Of a stretch of DNA of 64,000 nt, positions 34,521 through 43,542 are shown in pieces. The stretch is from contig JAIQGL010000003.1 of assembly GCA_020072585.1 (NCBI GenBank), positions 186,001 through 250,000 on the forward strand, given 5' to 3'. The DNA comes from Terriglobia bacterium. GTDB taxonomy: Bacteria; Acidobacteriota; Terriglobia; Terriglobales; Acidobacteriaceae. Below the pieces are notes generated by a model. It ran no database searches and was not told the origin of the DNA. It saw only the letters and a list, made by a program, of their open reading frames with translations. Position 1 is the stretch's first letter. The number at the start of each line of letters is the position of its first letter. The translations under genes were made by a program, and so were the position numbers.

Positions 34521-35615
34521 TTATCTGGGCGAATTGGGTAACCTTGGCTGCTCTGCGGGAGCGCCTGCCGGCGCAGGAGGACCAAAATATTTTTCGTCGT
34601 ACTCGGCATGCACCGGGGCATTCAGTTCTTTGGTCTTCGCCTCCATGTTGTGGCGGAACAGCTCTTTTGATATTTCATCCTTTACGCTGTCAAGCGGGGT
34701 GGGCTGCCGGTTTTCCACGCGATAGATCAGATAGCCGTTGCCGTCTTCTGAACGAAACACATCGCCCGCCTTGTGGGAGAAGATCTCCTGGTCCAGCTTG
34801 GGCGGGAACATGCCGCGCCGGGTTGCGTTTAAATCGGTGTTCGGCGGGGCTGCGCTGATTCCCAGCGCCGCGTAGGCCTCTTTTTGCAGCTTATCGATCG
34901 CCTCGCCTTTGGTGGCGCGCGCCTGCATGTCGTCCAGAACCTGCACTACCTTCTTTTGATATGCCTGCTTCAGTTCCAGTGTCGCATTCGGATCAGGATC
35001 ATTTTTGGGGAGATAGATGCGGCCCACTTTTGCGCCTTCATATTTCGACTGGTTGGCCTGGTAGTAAGCCTCAATTTCCTGCTGTGAGGGATTGCGGTAC
35101 TGCTCCGCCAGCTGATTCAGATAAAGGTCGCCCAGCGTTTTCAGCCGTAGCACACGCATTACTTCTTGGTAGGTAGCGGAATTTTCCACGCCTGCGGCTT
35201 TACCGGCCTCGGAAAAAACCAGCAGCTCCACATACTTTTCGCCCAGATTGCGCCGCGCCGAGGGGGACAGCGGCTGGTTGCTGGTATTGAATGATTTCAC
35301 CAGGTTGTCAAACTGCGCCCTGGTTACGGTAATTAAACACTCCTTGGTGGATGGCACAGCGCTGTTGGTGGCTGGATTTGTGGCCGCTGGGCACAATCCT
35401 TTGACGCTGATGACAGGCTGGTCCGGCGCGACCTCCGCTGGTTTGACTTCCGGTGGCTTTTCGTCGCGTCTCTGCAGTGTGGGAGGCGCCGCCTGTTTGG
35501 AGGGTGCGGCCGGTTCTGCCGGCGCAGGGGCCTGCTTCGGGGGAGCTTTTTGCGGCGTTTGTGCCAGTGCAGCGGTCGCGGCTAAAAAGCAAATGATCAG
35601 TCTTTGGGTCTTCAT
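34521..35615 (-). CDS. Exported PpiC/SurA-like foldase, copy A
   Basis: The 364-residue product shares the whole layout of its neighbour: signal peptide, Pro/Ala/Lys linker (about 20-75), the ISVKGLCPAA strand, helical N-domain with LGEKYVELLVFSEAGKAAG, the block EIEAYYQANQSKYEGAKVGRIYLPK, and FPPKLDQEIFSHKAGDV plus NGYLIYRVENRQ of the rotamase part. Tandem duplication is evident. Both copies keep the same pair of Cys around the first strand. A good ribosome site (AAAGGACCCCT) precedes the ATG. Confidence 0.87.
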   Translation of the reverse strand: MKTQRLIICFLAATAALAQTPQKAPPKQAPAPAEPAAPSKQAAPPTLQRRDEKPPEVKPAEVAPDQPVISVKGLCPAATNPATNSAVPSTKECLITVTRAQFDNLVKSFNTSNQPLSPSARRNLGEKYVELLVFSEAGKAAGVENSATYQEVMRVLRLKTLGDLYLNQLAEQYRNPSQQEIEAYYQANQSKYEGAKVGRIYLPKNDPDPNATLELKQAYQKKVVQVLDDMQARATKGEAIDKLQKEAYAALGISAAPPNTDLNATRRGMFPPKLDQEIFSHKAGDVFRSEDGNGYLIYRVENRQPTPLDSVKDEISKELFRHNMEAKTKELNAPVHAEYDEKYFGPPAPAGAPAEQPRLPNSPR

Positions 35616-35739
35616 AGGGGTCCTTTCGCCAAGCAGGGGTTGTCAGGCGGCAACATCCTAGCATAATGGATTTTCAGATAAATGCATGCAGTACGAATGG
35701 TTACTGGTGCACTGCAAGCAAACTTGAGACAATGGCCTT

Positions 35740-37173
35740 GTGTCCACCTCTGAGCTGACTCCTGCGCTCGAAAGCATGCAGAGAGAAAAGCGCACGGTTG
35801 CGCTGCACTCATTGCTTGCCGCCCTGGGGATCACTGTTCTTAAGGCGATCGTGGGCATTTCCACACAGAGCCTGGGAATTCTCTCAGAAGCCGCGCACTC
35901 AGGTCTTGACTTGGTGGCAGCGTTCGTGACCCTTATTTCCGTCAGGGTTTCAGACAAGCCTGCTGACGCCGAGCACCAGTATGGCCATGGCAAGGTGGAG
36001 AATTTTTCCGCGTTTATTGAAACCGGCCTACTTCTGCTCACCTGCGTCTGGATCGTCTGGGAAGCCGTGCGCCGTCTCTCCGGCCATCACAGCGTGCATA
36101 TCGAGCCGTCGATTGCGGCCTTCTTCGTAATGTTCCTTTCCATGGCGGTGGACTGGTGGCGGTCCCACAAACTGCAAAAGATCGCCGATAGGTATGACAG
36201 CCAGGCCCTGGAAGCGGACGCCCTGCATTTCAGCACGGATGTGGTTTCCAGCGGCGTAGTGGCCCTGGGCCTGGGATTGGTGTGGGCCGGCAGCCGCTGG
36301 CAGGTAGGCTGGCTGGTAAAGGCTGATCCCGTGGCCGCCCTGCTCGTCTCCGGAGTGATTGTCTATGTGAGCTCGCGCCTTGCCCGCCGGACGATTGACG
36401 CGCTGCTTGACGCTGCTCCTGCGGGCTATCGCGGCCGTATCATGGACGCCGCGTTGAAGATCAATGGCGTGACTGAAGTGGAGCGCGCACGCATCCGCCG
36501 CGCGGGGAATCGCTATTTTGCAGATCTCACCGTCGGTCTGGAGCGCAACGTCACCTTCCAGCGTTCCGGCCAGGTGGTGGGAGAGATTACACGCGCGGTG
36601 CATGAAATTCTGCCCGACGCGGACGTCATCATTCACCCTGTCCCCCGCGCCACAGGCCGTGAAAATATTTTTGACCGTATCCGTGCGGTCGCCTCGCGCA
36701 ACAATTTCAGCGTGCATGATGTGAGCGTCCAGGACCTGGAAGGCCGTCTCCACGTGGAGCAGCACCTGGAACTGGATGAAAATCTCAGCCTCAAAGACGC
36801 CCATGACGTGGTGACCGTGCTGGAATCAGAAATCCGCAGCGATGTTCCGGAGATATCCACGATTCTTACGCACATTGAAAGCGAGCCCTCAACGATTGAG
36901 TCGGGCAACACGGTGGCGCGTGATGCGGTGTTGGAGCAAAAGCTCAAGCCCATCGTGAATGAATTTCCTGAAGTCGTGGATATGCACGATGTGGAGATCA
37001 AGCGCGTGCGGGGCAAGGTCTACATGTCATGCCACTGCACCATGTCAGATGATCTGCCTCTTTCCCGCGTGCACGATGTTTCCACTGAGCTTGAAATCCG
37101 CTTCAAGCAGGCTGCGCCGGAGTTATTTAAAGTGCTGATTCACCCTGAGCCGCAGACAGACAACCGAAGATGA
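35740..37173 (+). CDS. Cation diffusion facilitator with three C-terminal dimerisation-type domains
   Basis: CDF proteins export divalent metals (Zn, Fe, Mn, Co) by proton antiport. This 477-residue member has the TM metal site HSGLDLVAAF and the later HFSTDVVSS, and the family's YGHGKVENFSAF. Typical CDFs are about 300 residues. Here the ferredoxin-like cytosolic domain appears three times (about 215-300, 305-385, 390-470), each with a VHDV/MHDV or VTEVERAR-type first strand and an H.EP/HPEP ending. The start is GTG. Triple sensors might tune metal response; that is inference. Confidence 0.88.
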   Translation: MSTSELTPALESMQREKRTVALHSLLAALGITVLKAIVGISTQSLGILSEAAHSGLDLVAAFVTLISVRVSDKPADAEHQYGHGKVENFSAFIETGLLLLTCVWIVWEAVRRLSGHHSVHIEPSIAAFFVMFLSMAVDWWRSHKLQKIADRYDSQALEADALHFSTDVVSSGVVALGLGLVWAGSRWQVGWLVKADPVAALLVSGVIVYVSSRLARRTIDALLDAAPAGYRGRIMDAALKINGVTEVERARIRRAGNRYFADLTVGLERNVTFQRSGQVVGEITRAVHEILPDADVIIHPVPRATGRENIFDRIRAVASRNNFSVHDVSVQDLEGRLHVEQHLELDENLSLKDAHDVVTVLESEIRSDVPEISTILTHIESEPSTIESGNTVARDAVLEQKLKPIVNEFPEVVDMHDVEIKRVRGKVYMSCHCTMSDDLPLSRVHDVSTELEIRFKQAAPELFKVLIHPEPQTDNRR

Positions 37174-37214
37174 GCCTGGAGCAGGCGTTTTATGCCTAAG
37201 TTATGCATAAAGAA

Positions 37215-37240
37215 AAAGCCGGGCATTTCCGCCCGGCTTT
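37215..37240. terminator. Bidirectional intrinsic terminator
   Basis: AAAGCCGGGC, loop ATTTCC, GCCCGGCTTT: a perfect 10-bp stem with A-rich left and T-ending right flanks. It lies between the convergent CDF and secreted-protein genes and can serve both. Confidence 0.85.
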
Positions 37241-37266
37241 CACCAACCAAAGGAGGAGAGAAGAGG

Positions 37267-38196
37267 CTACTCCTTTGGAGGAGCTTCTTCTCGGTGCAAT
37301 TCCAGCAGCGGCTCAACCTTTAACTTGGTCCCTGCCGGTGCCTGGAACAAGGATGCATCAGGCTCATTGCGCTTGATCTCCGTAAGGCGGAATGTTGTTT
37401 CACCTACGCGTGGATCAGAATGCTTCCTCAACACCATGGTGTGTAGTTCGGGCGAGTACCAGGTTTCGGAAACAACTTCAATCGGGCGCTCGTTGCCGAT
37501 CTGGCCCGCTGGGATCGTCACGGTCTCGCGCTTGCCCGTTGCGGAAACGCCTTCAATTGTCTGGGTCCCCAGATCTTCATGCTTGACCTGCTCCGCACTC
37601 TCCTTGTCGCGCTGGCCCTCGCGGATACTCTGGGTCCTGATCATTACTTTTTCCTTCAGGGCACGCTCACGAGCACCGCGCAGTTCAATGATTTCCGGCC
37701 CCGAACTCCATCCCGCTTCACTTCTTATCACCTTGGTGCCTTCTCCCCCATTCTTCAGAATGTATTGTGTATGCGTGGTTGGATCGTTGATGAATATCAT
37801 CTTGGGGCTATCCACCTGGAGCGGGCCAAGGCGGTTGAAAGTCGTCTCCCGCCGCGTGCGTCCTTGACTGTCACGCGCCACGGAAGAGGATGTCTTATTC
37901 GCGATCCTGTTGCCATCTCCCAGCACCTGGGTTGTCTCCGTGACCGCGGTTGCGGTATAAGGTGCGCCAGTAACTACTTCTCCGCCGCCCGCCATTTCAG
38001 CCGAGAAGAATGCGATTTCACCTTCAGGAAGTTTTTCTCGCTGAAACATCATGTTGAAATTGGGAGGCATCGCGCTCATCGGCTCTCCCTGAACAATGGT
38101 GAGGCTATGCGTTCTTTCGCGAGGAGCTGAGTCCTGCGCGACTGCGCTTGCGGCCAGCAACAGCAGGCTGCTGAGTACTATGGCACTTCGATTCAT
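37267..38196 (-). CDS. Hypothetical secreted protein, sigma-factor cluster
   Basis: The 309-residue product has a signal peptide (MNRSAIVLSSLLLLAASAVA) and a beta-rich body with TKTSSSVARDSQGRTRRE and YSPELHTMVLRKHSDPRVGE, a repeat-containing layout common in acidobacterial secreted proteins. I do not recognise a defined function. The ATG at 38196 is chosen for AAGGAGA upstream. It follows the sigma/anti-sigma genes by 21 bp and is likely a member of the same operon or regulon. Confidence 0.75.
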   Translation of the reverse strand: MNRSAIVLSSLLLLAASAVAQDSAPRERTHSLTIVQGEPMSAMPPNFNMMFQREKLPEGEIAFFSAEMAGGGEVVTGAPYTATAVTETTQVLGDGNRIANKTSSSVARDSQGRTRRETTFNRLGPLQVDSPKMIFINDPTTHTQYILKNGGEGTKVIRSEAGWSSGPEIIELRGARERALKEKVMIRTQSIREGQRDKESAEQVKHEDLGTQTIEGVSATGKRETVTIPAGQIGNERPIEVVSETWYSPELHTMVLRKHSDPRVGETTFRLTEIKRNEPDASLFQAPAGTKLKVEPLLELHREEAPPKE

Positions 38197-38217
38197 AAGC
38201 AATCTCCTTCGATTACG

Positions 38218-38808
38218 TTATTGGACTAATCTCACTGCGTAAGGTGTTCCATCTTGGCTTACCACAAAGTCAGCCAGCACTCTGCGGCCATCGCCGTCTG
38301 GGATCATTGGCGCTCCCATCTGCCAGAGCGCGCTGGCAGGCAGTCGTACGCGCACCACGTGCAACTCATCGGCCGGGACCGCCGGATCGTATCCGGGAAG
38401 AGCAAGAAACTGGCGGCCAGCCGTGACCCTGCTAGCCTGCGAATTTGGTCGAACGCGCTTTGCGGTAACTACCGGCTGTACTGCCTTGGCATTCGTGGCC
38501 TTTACCGATTGGGGCTCTGTAGCTTCCGGAGTTTTCCCAGGCGCCGTGCTGCTCTCTACGTGGGATTGCGTTGTGCTTTCCACATTGCGCGATGCGCGCA
38601 TGGACACCAAGCCCGCTATCAGAGCAATGCATGCCACCAGTGCCGCCGCACCGGTTAGGCGAATCCGTCTCCGCCGGGTGTGATGGCGTCGGAAGGCCGT
38701 CACCAATCCGGCGCCAATCTCTGCCGGAGCGCCCTGCCGCGAAGATGCCGCCATGCGACGCAGCGCATCTGTCAGCCGGGGATCGGATTGTGGATCTATC
38801 TCAGGCAT
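38218..38808 (-). CDS. Anti-sigma-factor-like membrane protein
   Basis: The 196-residue product has a short cytoplasmic N-region (SDPRLTDALRRMAASSRQGAP), a basic stretch RRHHTRRRRIRL, one membrane segment (GAAALVACIALIAGLVSM), then a Ser/Thr/Pro-rich periplasmic part and a C-terminal VRLPASALWQMGAPMIP domain. Its start overlaps the sigma gene end by 13 bases, the usual arrangement for anti-sigma factors. No HxxxCxxC ZAS motif is present, so it belongs to a different class. Confidence 0.75.
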   Translation of the reverse strand: MPEIDPQSDPRLTDALRRMAASSRQGAPAEIGAGLVTAFRRHHTRRRRIRLTGAAALVACIALIAGLVSMRASRNVESTTQSHVESSTAPGKTPEATEPQSVKATNAKAVQPVVTAKRVRPNSQASRVTAGRQFLALPGYDPAVPADELHVVRVRLPASALWQMGAPMIPDGDGRRVLADFVVSQDGTPYAVRLVQ

Positions 38809-39365
38809 TTTTGACAACTCAATTTCATTTTCAACATCGCCCGGCCGCGGTGTAGCCTTGATGCCACCGTTCCTGCCGAGCACTCCAGAAGCACTGCTGC
38901 ATCGGCATAACTCATCTCTTCCAGGTCACAGAGCGCAACTACCTCGCGGTACTGTTCGGGCAGGGCCAGTACGGCTTTGCGCAAGTACTCCAGCAGTTCG
39001 GAGTTCGATAGCTCGGCCAGCACGTCCAGGTCACTGGTCAACGCCGGCTCTGTATCCAGCCATTCTTCTTCGATCGGCAGGTCGAGCCGTGAACGTTGCA
39101 GAATGCGCCGTGTAAGGTTCCTGGCAATGCCAAACAGATAACCGCCGATTGGGCCTTTTGTTGCGTCATATCCTTTTGGGTTTCCAATCAGCAGCATAAA
39201 GACTTCCTGTGTGACCTCTTCCGCGGTGGCGTTATTGCCGCTCATGTGCAAAGTAAACCGGTACAGCGGCCCCTGATAGCGCTCATAGAGCGCGCTAAAG
39301 GCCCTCTCATTCCCTTTGCTGAGCTGCCGCAGCAGCTCCTGGTCTTCAAGTGGCGATTCTGCCAT
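38796..39365 (-). CDS. ECF RNA polymerase sigma factor
   Basis: The 189-residue product has sigma2 (AFSALYERYQGPLYRFTLHM, EEVTQEVFMLL) and sigma4 (LPEQYREVVALCDLEEMSYADAAVLLECSAGTV, then SRLHRGRAMLK) regions of an ECF (sigmaE-type) factor. The ATG at 39365 (MAESPLEDQ) is chosen by homology; the open frame extends upstream to 39482 without it. It is coupled to a membrane anti-sigma-like gene, so an envelope signal probably controls it. Confidence 0.92.
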   Translation of the reverse strand: MAESPLEDQELLRQLSKGNERAFSALYERYQGPLYRFTLHMSGNNATAEEVTQEVFMLLIGNPKGYDATKGPIGGYLFGIARNLTRRILQRSRLDLPIEEEWLDTEPALTSDLDVLAELSNSELLEYLRKAVLALPEQYREVVALCDLEEMSYADAAVLLECSAGTVASRLHRGRAMLKMKLSCQKCLR

Positions 39366-39713
39366 GGATCTGCCCGGTCTTGCTTTCTCAGCTCCTGTTA
39401 TCCATTGCTCGAATTGGGCGGATCGTTCCATTATTTTTTGGGCCCAGGGCGCAACACTGGGCAAACCCTGCCTCCAGAACATGAGACGCGTGGCCCTGTT
39501 TTCGGTTATCTGGAGGCTTAAAGGAGTTGCAGCGCATCGGCGAGGGAAACCCTAAGTTGCGATGCGGACGCCTGGATAGTAAGTGGAAGATAGCAAGTCT
39601 GAAGATAGCAGGAAGGAGAAAGCGCCGCACGGCTACTGTCCCCACTACCCAAGACTTCGTTAGGGGAGCCATGCGACGCGTCCTGAAATCACCACTGCCA
39701 AAGGCTTACGGCA

Positions 39714-41768
39714 TCAAGGCTCTCCCACAGTCGTGCCATCCGCTTTCTTTGCCAAAACCACAGTCTTGGGATCGACTGTGATTTCAGCCAGCCGTGCCGT
39801 CACCTCCGGCGTTGCGCCCTCCTGGTAGCGCCCGCCCAAATGCCTGGCCAGAAACTTCTCCGTGGCCATATATAACGCCATATTGTTTACAGGACGGAGA
39901 AAGCCGTGCCCCTCATCGGGAGCCAGAATATACTCCACCGGAGATCCGCGATCACGCAAAGCCACGACAATCTGCTCAGGCTCTCTGCGGCTCACACGGG
40001 GATCATTGGCGCCCTGGGCCACCAGCAACGGAGTTTTGATGTGGCTGGCTGAATTCGCAGGTGAACGCTCCATCAGGAATGCCCTGCCTTCCGGTGTGGT
40101 GGGATCGCCCATGCGCGCATAGAGACCTCTGCGCGCGTCTTCCCAGTAAGCCGGAATCGCCTCCAGCAACGAGACCAGATTCGATGGTCCCGCTACATCC
40201 ACCGCGGCTGCGTAGAGGTCCGGTGTGGAGGCCACTCCGGCCAGTGTGGAAAAGCCGCCGTATGAGACACCCCTGATTCCCACGCGCTTGGGATCGGCAA
40301 TTCCCTGTGCGATCAGATATTTCACGCCCCAGGTCACATCGTCCTGCATCTTGCGTCCCCACTGATGATTGCCGGCATCGACGAACTTCTTGCCGAATCC
40401 CACTGAAGCGCGGAAATTCGGCAGCAGAACGGCATAACCGCGGTTGGCGAAGAATTGCGCTTGTGGGTTGTAGCCCCAGTAGTAGCGGTCCCAGGGGCCG
40501 CCGTGGGGGATGATCAACGTGGGCAAGTTCTTCGCTGGAACTCCCTTGGGCAGAGCCAGATATGCCGGGATTTCCAGACCGTCAGACGATTTGTAGCGGA
40601 CCGGCTTCATCTCTACCAGAGACTCACGGGGAAGATTCTCACGGACCTTGTATTGAAGAGTGAGCTTGCCGCTCTTGCGGTCAAACAGGTAAATCTCGCC
40701 AGGTTCGCGGTCACTGTAAGCATTCACCAGCCAAAGGCGCTCATCGCTGGTGCGTGACATGAACTCTATATCCATGCCGTGGATCTGGCGCTGCAGTGTC
40801 TTGAAGTCGGCGGCAAAACCTTTGTCCTTGAAGTAATAGCGGCGGTGGTCGTCCTCAAATGCGGTCCCGGCCAGATCGTCGGTCACTTCGGAAAAGATGG
40901 ACTGAGACAGGTCCACTTTCTTAAGAGGATCAGATTCCACCAGGCTGGTCCTGCCGCTGTCCGGGTCAAGGAGTACCAGTTCCAATAGATCCACGGCGGC
41001 GCCGTGATTGGTCTTCAGATACACCCGCTTCCCGTCCTTTTGAAAGCGGTCCGGCTCGCAACTTTCAAACACGCCACAGGAGTACACCCTGGTGAACTTA
41101 TCGGCATCAACGCGAAGAATCTCCTTGTCGCCGTTCGCCGAGCGCACGGCCAGGCGCAGCTTGCCTTGCTGGTCAAATGTCCATCTGCTGATACGCTCGG
41201 TGTTCTTGCGCAGAAGCGTTTTCTCGCCGGTTGAAATCTTCAGGCTGTACAAGTCAAACCATGCCTTGTCGCGATTATTCAGGCCAATGTAGATAACATC
41301 CGGATCAGACTTGGGAAGCGCGACGATTTGCACACGCAGTCCCGTCAGGCCTGTCAGGTCGCGCGATGATGGAGCGTCCGCTCCGGCTTCTGGTTTACCT
41401 GCGGGATCAACAGCAAAAACATTGTAGTTTTCATCGCCATTGTTGTCCCGGGTGTAAAGGATGTATTTGCTGTCATGGCTCCAGAAGTAATCCAGAATCG
41501 GCCGCTGCGTCTCCGTGGTCAACAGACGGGCCGCACTGAAGGGTTCATTCACGCCTTTTACATAAATGTTGCGCGTGTCCTTCCACGGTTTGAGAAAAGC
41601 CAGATACTGGCCATTGGGAGAAATCTGTGAAAAAGCTATTTCAGGATTGCCGAAAACCATTTCACGGTCTATGAGTGGCGGAAGCCCGGTAAGAGCACTC
41701 TTCTGCTGCGCAGCCGCGCATGAGATCAATAGCGCCAGGCAGGCGAGCCCGGGAATGAGTCTTTTCAT
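39714..41768 (-). CDS. Exported S9-family prolyl oligopeptidase-like peptidase
   Basis: The 684-residue product has a signal peptide (MKRLIPGLACLALLISCAAA), a seven-bladed propeller region (PDxxxxxFxxDxxG-type repeats through about residue 400) and a C-terminal alpha/beta-hydrolase domain: LIIPHGGPWDRYYWG, nucleophile RGVSYGGFSTL, Asp in GANDPRVS, and His in DEGHGFLRP. These are the catalytic triad of S9 (acylaminoacyl/dipeptidyl) peptidases. The ATG at 41768 is chosen for the signal peptide. It probably digests peptides in the periplasm. Confidence 0.92.
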   Translation of the reverse strand: MKRLIPGLACLALLISCAAAQQKSALTGLPPLIDREMVFGNPEIAFSQISPNGQYLAFLKPWKDTRNIYVKGVNEPFSAARLLTTETQRPILDYFWSHDSKYILYTRDNNGDENYNVFAVDPAGKPEAGADAPSSRDLTGLTGLRVQIVALPKSDPDVIYIGLNNRDKAWFDLYSLKISTGEKTLLRKNTERISRWTFDQQGKLRLAVRSANGDKEILRVDADKFTRVYSCGVFESCEPDRFQKDGKRVYLKTNHGAAVDLLELVLLDPDSGRTSLVESDPLKKVDLSQSIFSEVTDDLAGTAFEDDHRRYYFKDKGFAADFKTLQRQIHGMDIEFMSRTSDERLWLVNAYSDREPGEIYLFDRKSGKLTLQYKVRENLPRESLVEMKPVRYKSSDGLEIPAYLALPKGVPAKNLPTLIIPHGGPWDRYYWGYNPQAQFFANRGYAVLLPNFRASVGFGKKFVDAGNHQWGRKMQDDVTWGVKYLIAQGIADPKRVGIRGVSYGGFSTLAGVASTPDLYAAAVDVAGPSNLVSLLEAIPAYWEDARRGLYARMGDPTTPEGRAFLMERSPANSASHIKTPLLVAQGANDPRVSRREPEQIVVALRDRGSPVEYILAPDEGHGFLRPVNNMALYMATEKFLARHLGGRYQEGATPEVTARLAEITVDPKTVVLAKKADGTTVGEP

Positions 41769-42000
41769 GAAGGAGAAGTCCTTTCTTTCTAGAAATTTTT
41801 TGATAAATACAAAGAGATTCGTAACATTGAAGATACGGCTCAAATATTTGAAGGTAGATTCCGCTGCCATCCAACCTGCAAGCACCCTTTCGTCCCATGT
41901 GGTTGCCTCCAAGGCTGGCTTTTGGGGACCAGATGGGGCGACTCGACATTAGACGCATGATTCTTATTTCAGTTATCTGGAGTTAAACTTTGTTCCTATT

Positions 42001-42746
42001 ATGGAATGGTTTGAAAACGAAGACTTTTGGCGTGATTTCTATCCCTATATGTTTTCTGCGGAGCGGTTTTCCGCCGCCGGGGAAGAGGTCAACCGGATCA
42101 TGGCCTTGACACAGATCAATGGTGGCTCGCTGCTCGATCTTTGCTGTGGGCCCGGCCGGCATTCTGTGGAGTTCGCGCAGCGCGGTTTTCGCGTGACAGG
42201 GGTTGACCGTTCTCCATTTCTGCTGGATCGGGCACGGAAACACGCCACCGAATCCAGCGCTGCCGTTGAGTGGGTACAAGAAGATATGCGGAATTTTGTG
42301 CGGCCGGCGAGCTTTGATCTGGCTTGCAGCCTGTTCACGTCATTCGGCTTTTCAAGGATGAGCAGGATGACCTTCGGGTGCTGCGGAATATCCATCACAG
42401 CCTCAAAGCGAACGGCGCGCTGGTGATTGAAACCCTGGGCAAGGAGCGGCTGGCGCGAGTCTGGCAAAACACCATATGTACCGATCTGGCGGACGGCTCA
42501 TCGATGTTCCAGCGTCATCAAATCCGCGATGATTGGACGCGCGTTCACTCGGAATGGATCCTGGTGAAAGACGGACGCTCTCGGAATTTCTGCTTTGAAC
42601 ACACCGTCTATTCCGGACGCGAACTCAAGGATCGTCTGTTGACCTGCGGTTTTGAGCATGTGCAGTTGTTCGGAGATCTGCAAGGATCATCCTATGGCCT
42701 TGAGCCCTTACGACTGATTGCGGTTGCCCGCAAATCGGCCCAATGA
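42001..42746 (+). pseudogene. SAM-dependent methyltransferase split by a frameshift
   Basis: The first part (to about 42350) has LLDLCCGPGRHSVEFAQRG and DLACSLFTSFGF. In the other frame the protein continues at once with FKDEQDDLRVLRNIHHSLK and ALVIETLGKE to the stop at 42746. Joined, they make one standard class I methyltransferase of about 248 residues. The break is at the four-T run GGCTTTTC (42349-42352): one extra T would restore the frame. It may be a recent mutation, slippage-controlled expression, or a sequence error. Confidence 0.8.
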
Positions 42747-42814
42747 TTGCAGGTCGCGCAATGGGGCGCCTGCCGTATGATAGAGTTTTTCCGCGGCAAG
42801 CAGGGAGGCGGGCC

Positions 42815-43219
42815 ATGAACGTTGAAGCGCAGGTAACCTGGACGGATGGTGAACGCTTTGTTGCTAATGCCAGTAGCGGTCATGCTATGGTCATTGACTC
42901 TGACCGGCAGCGTAACACTGCCGCAGGGCCTATGGAACTGGTGCTGATCGGCTTGTGCGCCTGCACAGCCACGGACGTTGTCAGCATCCTGCGCAAGAAG
43001 CGCGAACCTTTTTCCGGCGTTCATGTCCGCGCGGAAGCGGAGCGGGCCACGGAAGCGCCCACGGTTTATACGTCAATCAAGCTGATCTATACCATCTCCG
43101 GCCAGGTTTCGCGCAAAGCCGCGGAGGACGCAGTCCATCTTTCGGAAGAGAAGTATTGCGGCGTGTCCGCAATGCTCAAGTGCACGGCGCGGATTACAAC
43201 AGAGATACACTTGTCCTGA
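42815..43219 (+). CDS. OsmC-family protein
   Basis: OsmC/Ohr proteins reduce hydroperoxides with a pair of cysteines. The 134-residue product carries the first Cys in LIGLCACTATDVVSIL and the second in EEKYCGVSAMLKCTA, in positions typical of YhfA-like OsmC proteins. AGGGAGGCGG stands before the ATG at 42815. It is followed by the glutaredoxin-like Sec gene, giving a thiol-redox group. Confidence 0.9.
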   Translation: MNVEAQVTWTDGERFVANASSGHAMVIDSDRQRNTAAGPMELVLIGLCACTATDVVSILRKKREPFSGVHVRAEAERATEAPTVYTSIKLIYTISGQVSRKAAEDAVHLSEEKYCGVSAMLKCTARITTEIHLS

Positions 43220-43302
43220 GCCGCATAAATCAAGGGTTCGACATGCAAAAAGTGAAGCATTTTGATGTGCAAAGAATCTAATGGAAACGGGGGAGTTCTT
43301 TC

Positions 43303-43542
43303 ATGTCGCAAAAAAAAGTTGTGGTTTACAGCCAGCCTGGTTGACCGCCATGCACATGGGCTGAGGCCTACCTTTCGGAGAAAGGTATCCAGTTTGAAGT
43401 CAAAGACGTGAGTTCTGACCAGCAGGCGGTTTTTGAGCTGGTGCGCACTTACAAAAGCCGTTCAACTCCAACCATTATCGTCGGCGAACAAGTCATGATC
43501 GGTTTTGACCCGGATCGACTGGACCAGATGCTTGCAGAGTAA
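43303..43542 (+). CDS. Glutaredoxin-like protein with in-frame TGA (probable selenoprotein, UPPC)
   Basis: From an ATG with GGGGGAG seven bases upstream, the frame reads MSQKKVVVYSQPG-TGA-PPCTWAEAYLSE and ends at TAA 43540-43542, total 79 codons. The TGA (43342-43344) sits at the first Cys of a glutaredoxin CPPC site, and both the TPTIIVGEQVMIGFD cis-Pro region and the C-terminal helix are intact. TGGGC-TGAG-GCCTA (43357-43370) forms a hairpin with its loop 18-21 bases after the TGA, where bacterial SECIS elements lie. Selenocysteine insertion is the best explanation. The Sec machinery cannot be seen here. A conventional gene finder would miss this gene. Confidence 0.82.

Noticed and set aside
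43303-43542. Simple nonsense pseudogene instead of a selenoprotein
   Set aside because: Only one lesion, exactly at a redox Cys position, with a SECIS-like hairpin and intact remainder; decay would not be expected to be so precise. It remains the main alternative.
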